Part shown: positions 14,432 through 14,528 of the stretch, in pieces
Position numbering within the stretch: position 1 is the stretch's first letter
How the letters are laid out: the number at the start of each line of letters is the position of its first letter
Source of the DNA: Syntrophomonadaceae bacterium
Lineage (GTDB): Bacteria > Bacillota > Dethiobacteria > DTU022 > UBA8154
NCBI GenBank assembly: GCA_007122565.1
Contig: SKTJ01000161.1
Location: forward strand, 1 to 14,528
Direction: 5' to 3'
Length of the DNA: 14,528 nucleotides
Notes under the pieces: generated by a model
The model's input: only the letters and a program-made list of their open reading frames with translations
Told to the model about the DNA's origin: nothing
Databases searched by the model: none
Position numbers and translations under genes: made by a program

Positions 14432-14528
14432 GCGAAGTCCTTTTAAATATTGATGGCAAAGAAGTTAAAGCAACGGAAGATATGACCATATTAGAGGCAG
14501 CACAAAATGCAGGGATTGAGATTCCCAC
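14428..14528 (+). CDS. bamI: NuoG-like iron-sulfur subunit BamI (3' partial)
   Basis: Thirty-three codons are visible before the window ends. ATG 14428 overlaps the bamH stop as ATGA, with AAAGGGGGG (14411-14419) as its SD. The peptide MSEVLLNIDGKEVKATEDMT, then ILEAAQNAGIEIP, is the opening of the plant-type [2Fe-2S] ferredoxin domain found at the N-terminus of NuoG, HydA and FdhA-type proteins. The cluster cysteines and the later domains are outside the window, so a formate dehydrogenase or [FeFe] hydrogenase alpha subunit cannot be excluded from this fragment alone. The BCDEFGH order upstream makes BamI the best call. Confidence 0.8.
   Translation, partial: MSEVLLNIDGKEVKATEDMTILEAAQNAGIEIP

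Noticed and set aside
1..14528. CRISPR array, tRNA, rRNA, transposase or phage genes
   Set aside because: No spaced repeat array, no RNA gene and no mobile-element protein was seen. The only repeats are the two 18-mers and short regulatory motifs.

Overview
The window is about 14.5 kb of moderate-GC DNA from an anaerobic, probably spore-forming Clostridia-type Firmicute (Gram-positive). The lineage inference rests on strong Shine-Dalgarno (SD) sites, lipoproteins carrying GerMN/Gmad2 domains, a PhoB/PhoR-like two-component pair, and in-frame UGA codons read as selenocysteine. All supported genes lie on the + strand.

Region 1 (1-3734) encodes the tail of an OmpR/PhoB-type response regulator, its membrane histidine kinase, and two lipoproteins: a TolB-like beta-propeller and a GerMN+Gmad2 protein. 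Repeated hexamers spaced 11 bp apart lie just before the lipoprotein pair and look like a response-regulator operator. The lipoprotein genes are followed by short tandem repeats and a strong intrinsic-terminator hairpin.

Region 2 (3735-4235) is a 500-bp non-coding stretch. It holds the repeats, the terminator, two perfect palindromes and a roughly 75-nt candidate structured leader RNA ahead of the next operon.

Region 3 (4236-14528, running off the end) is a compact operon whose gene order and domain content match bamBCDEFGHI, the class II (ATP-independent) benzoyl-CoA reductase complex known from Geobacter metallireducens. In order it encodes a tungsten AOR-family catalytic subunit (BamB), a three-cluster ferredoxin-like protein (BamC), an HdrD/HdrB-like CCG protein (BamD), a duplicated HdrA-like flavoprotein (BamE), an MvhD-like protein (BamF), and NuoE-, NuoF- and NuoG-like subunits (BamG, BamH, BamI; the last is cut by the window end). 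BamB keeps Glu251, His260 and Cys322, the same residue numbers I recall for the catalytic residues of the Geobacter enzyme. The expected job is reduction of benzoyl-CoA to the cyclic dienoyl-CoA. The very low-potential electrons would be supplied by flavin-based electron bifurcation across the Hdr and Nuo modules.

The most striking feature is that two consecutive genes, bamE and bamF, each contain an in-frame UGA exactly where the family has an iron-sulfur or flavin-proximal cysteine. The bamE UGA is followed by a hairpin with an AGGU loop very like the E. coli fdhF SECIS. A naive gene caller would split bamE into two ORFs and cut the N-terminus off bamF. The BamF protein also carries a C-terminal winged-helix domain.
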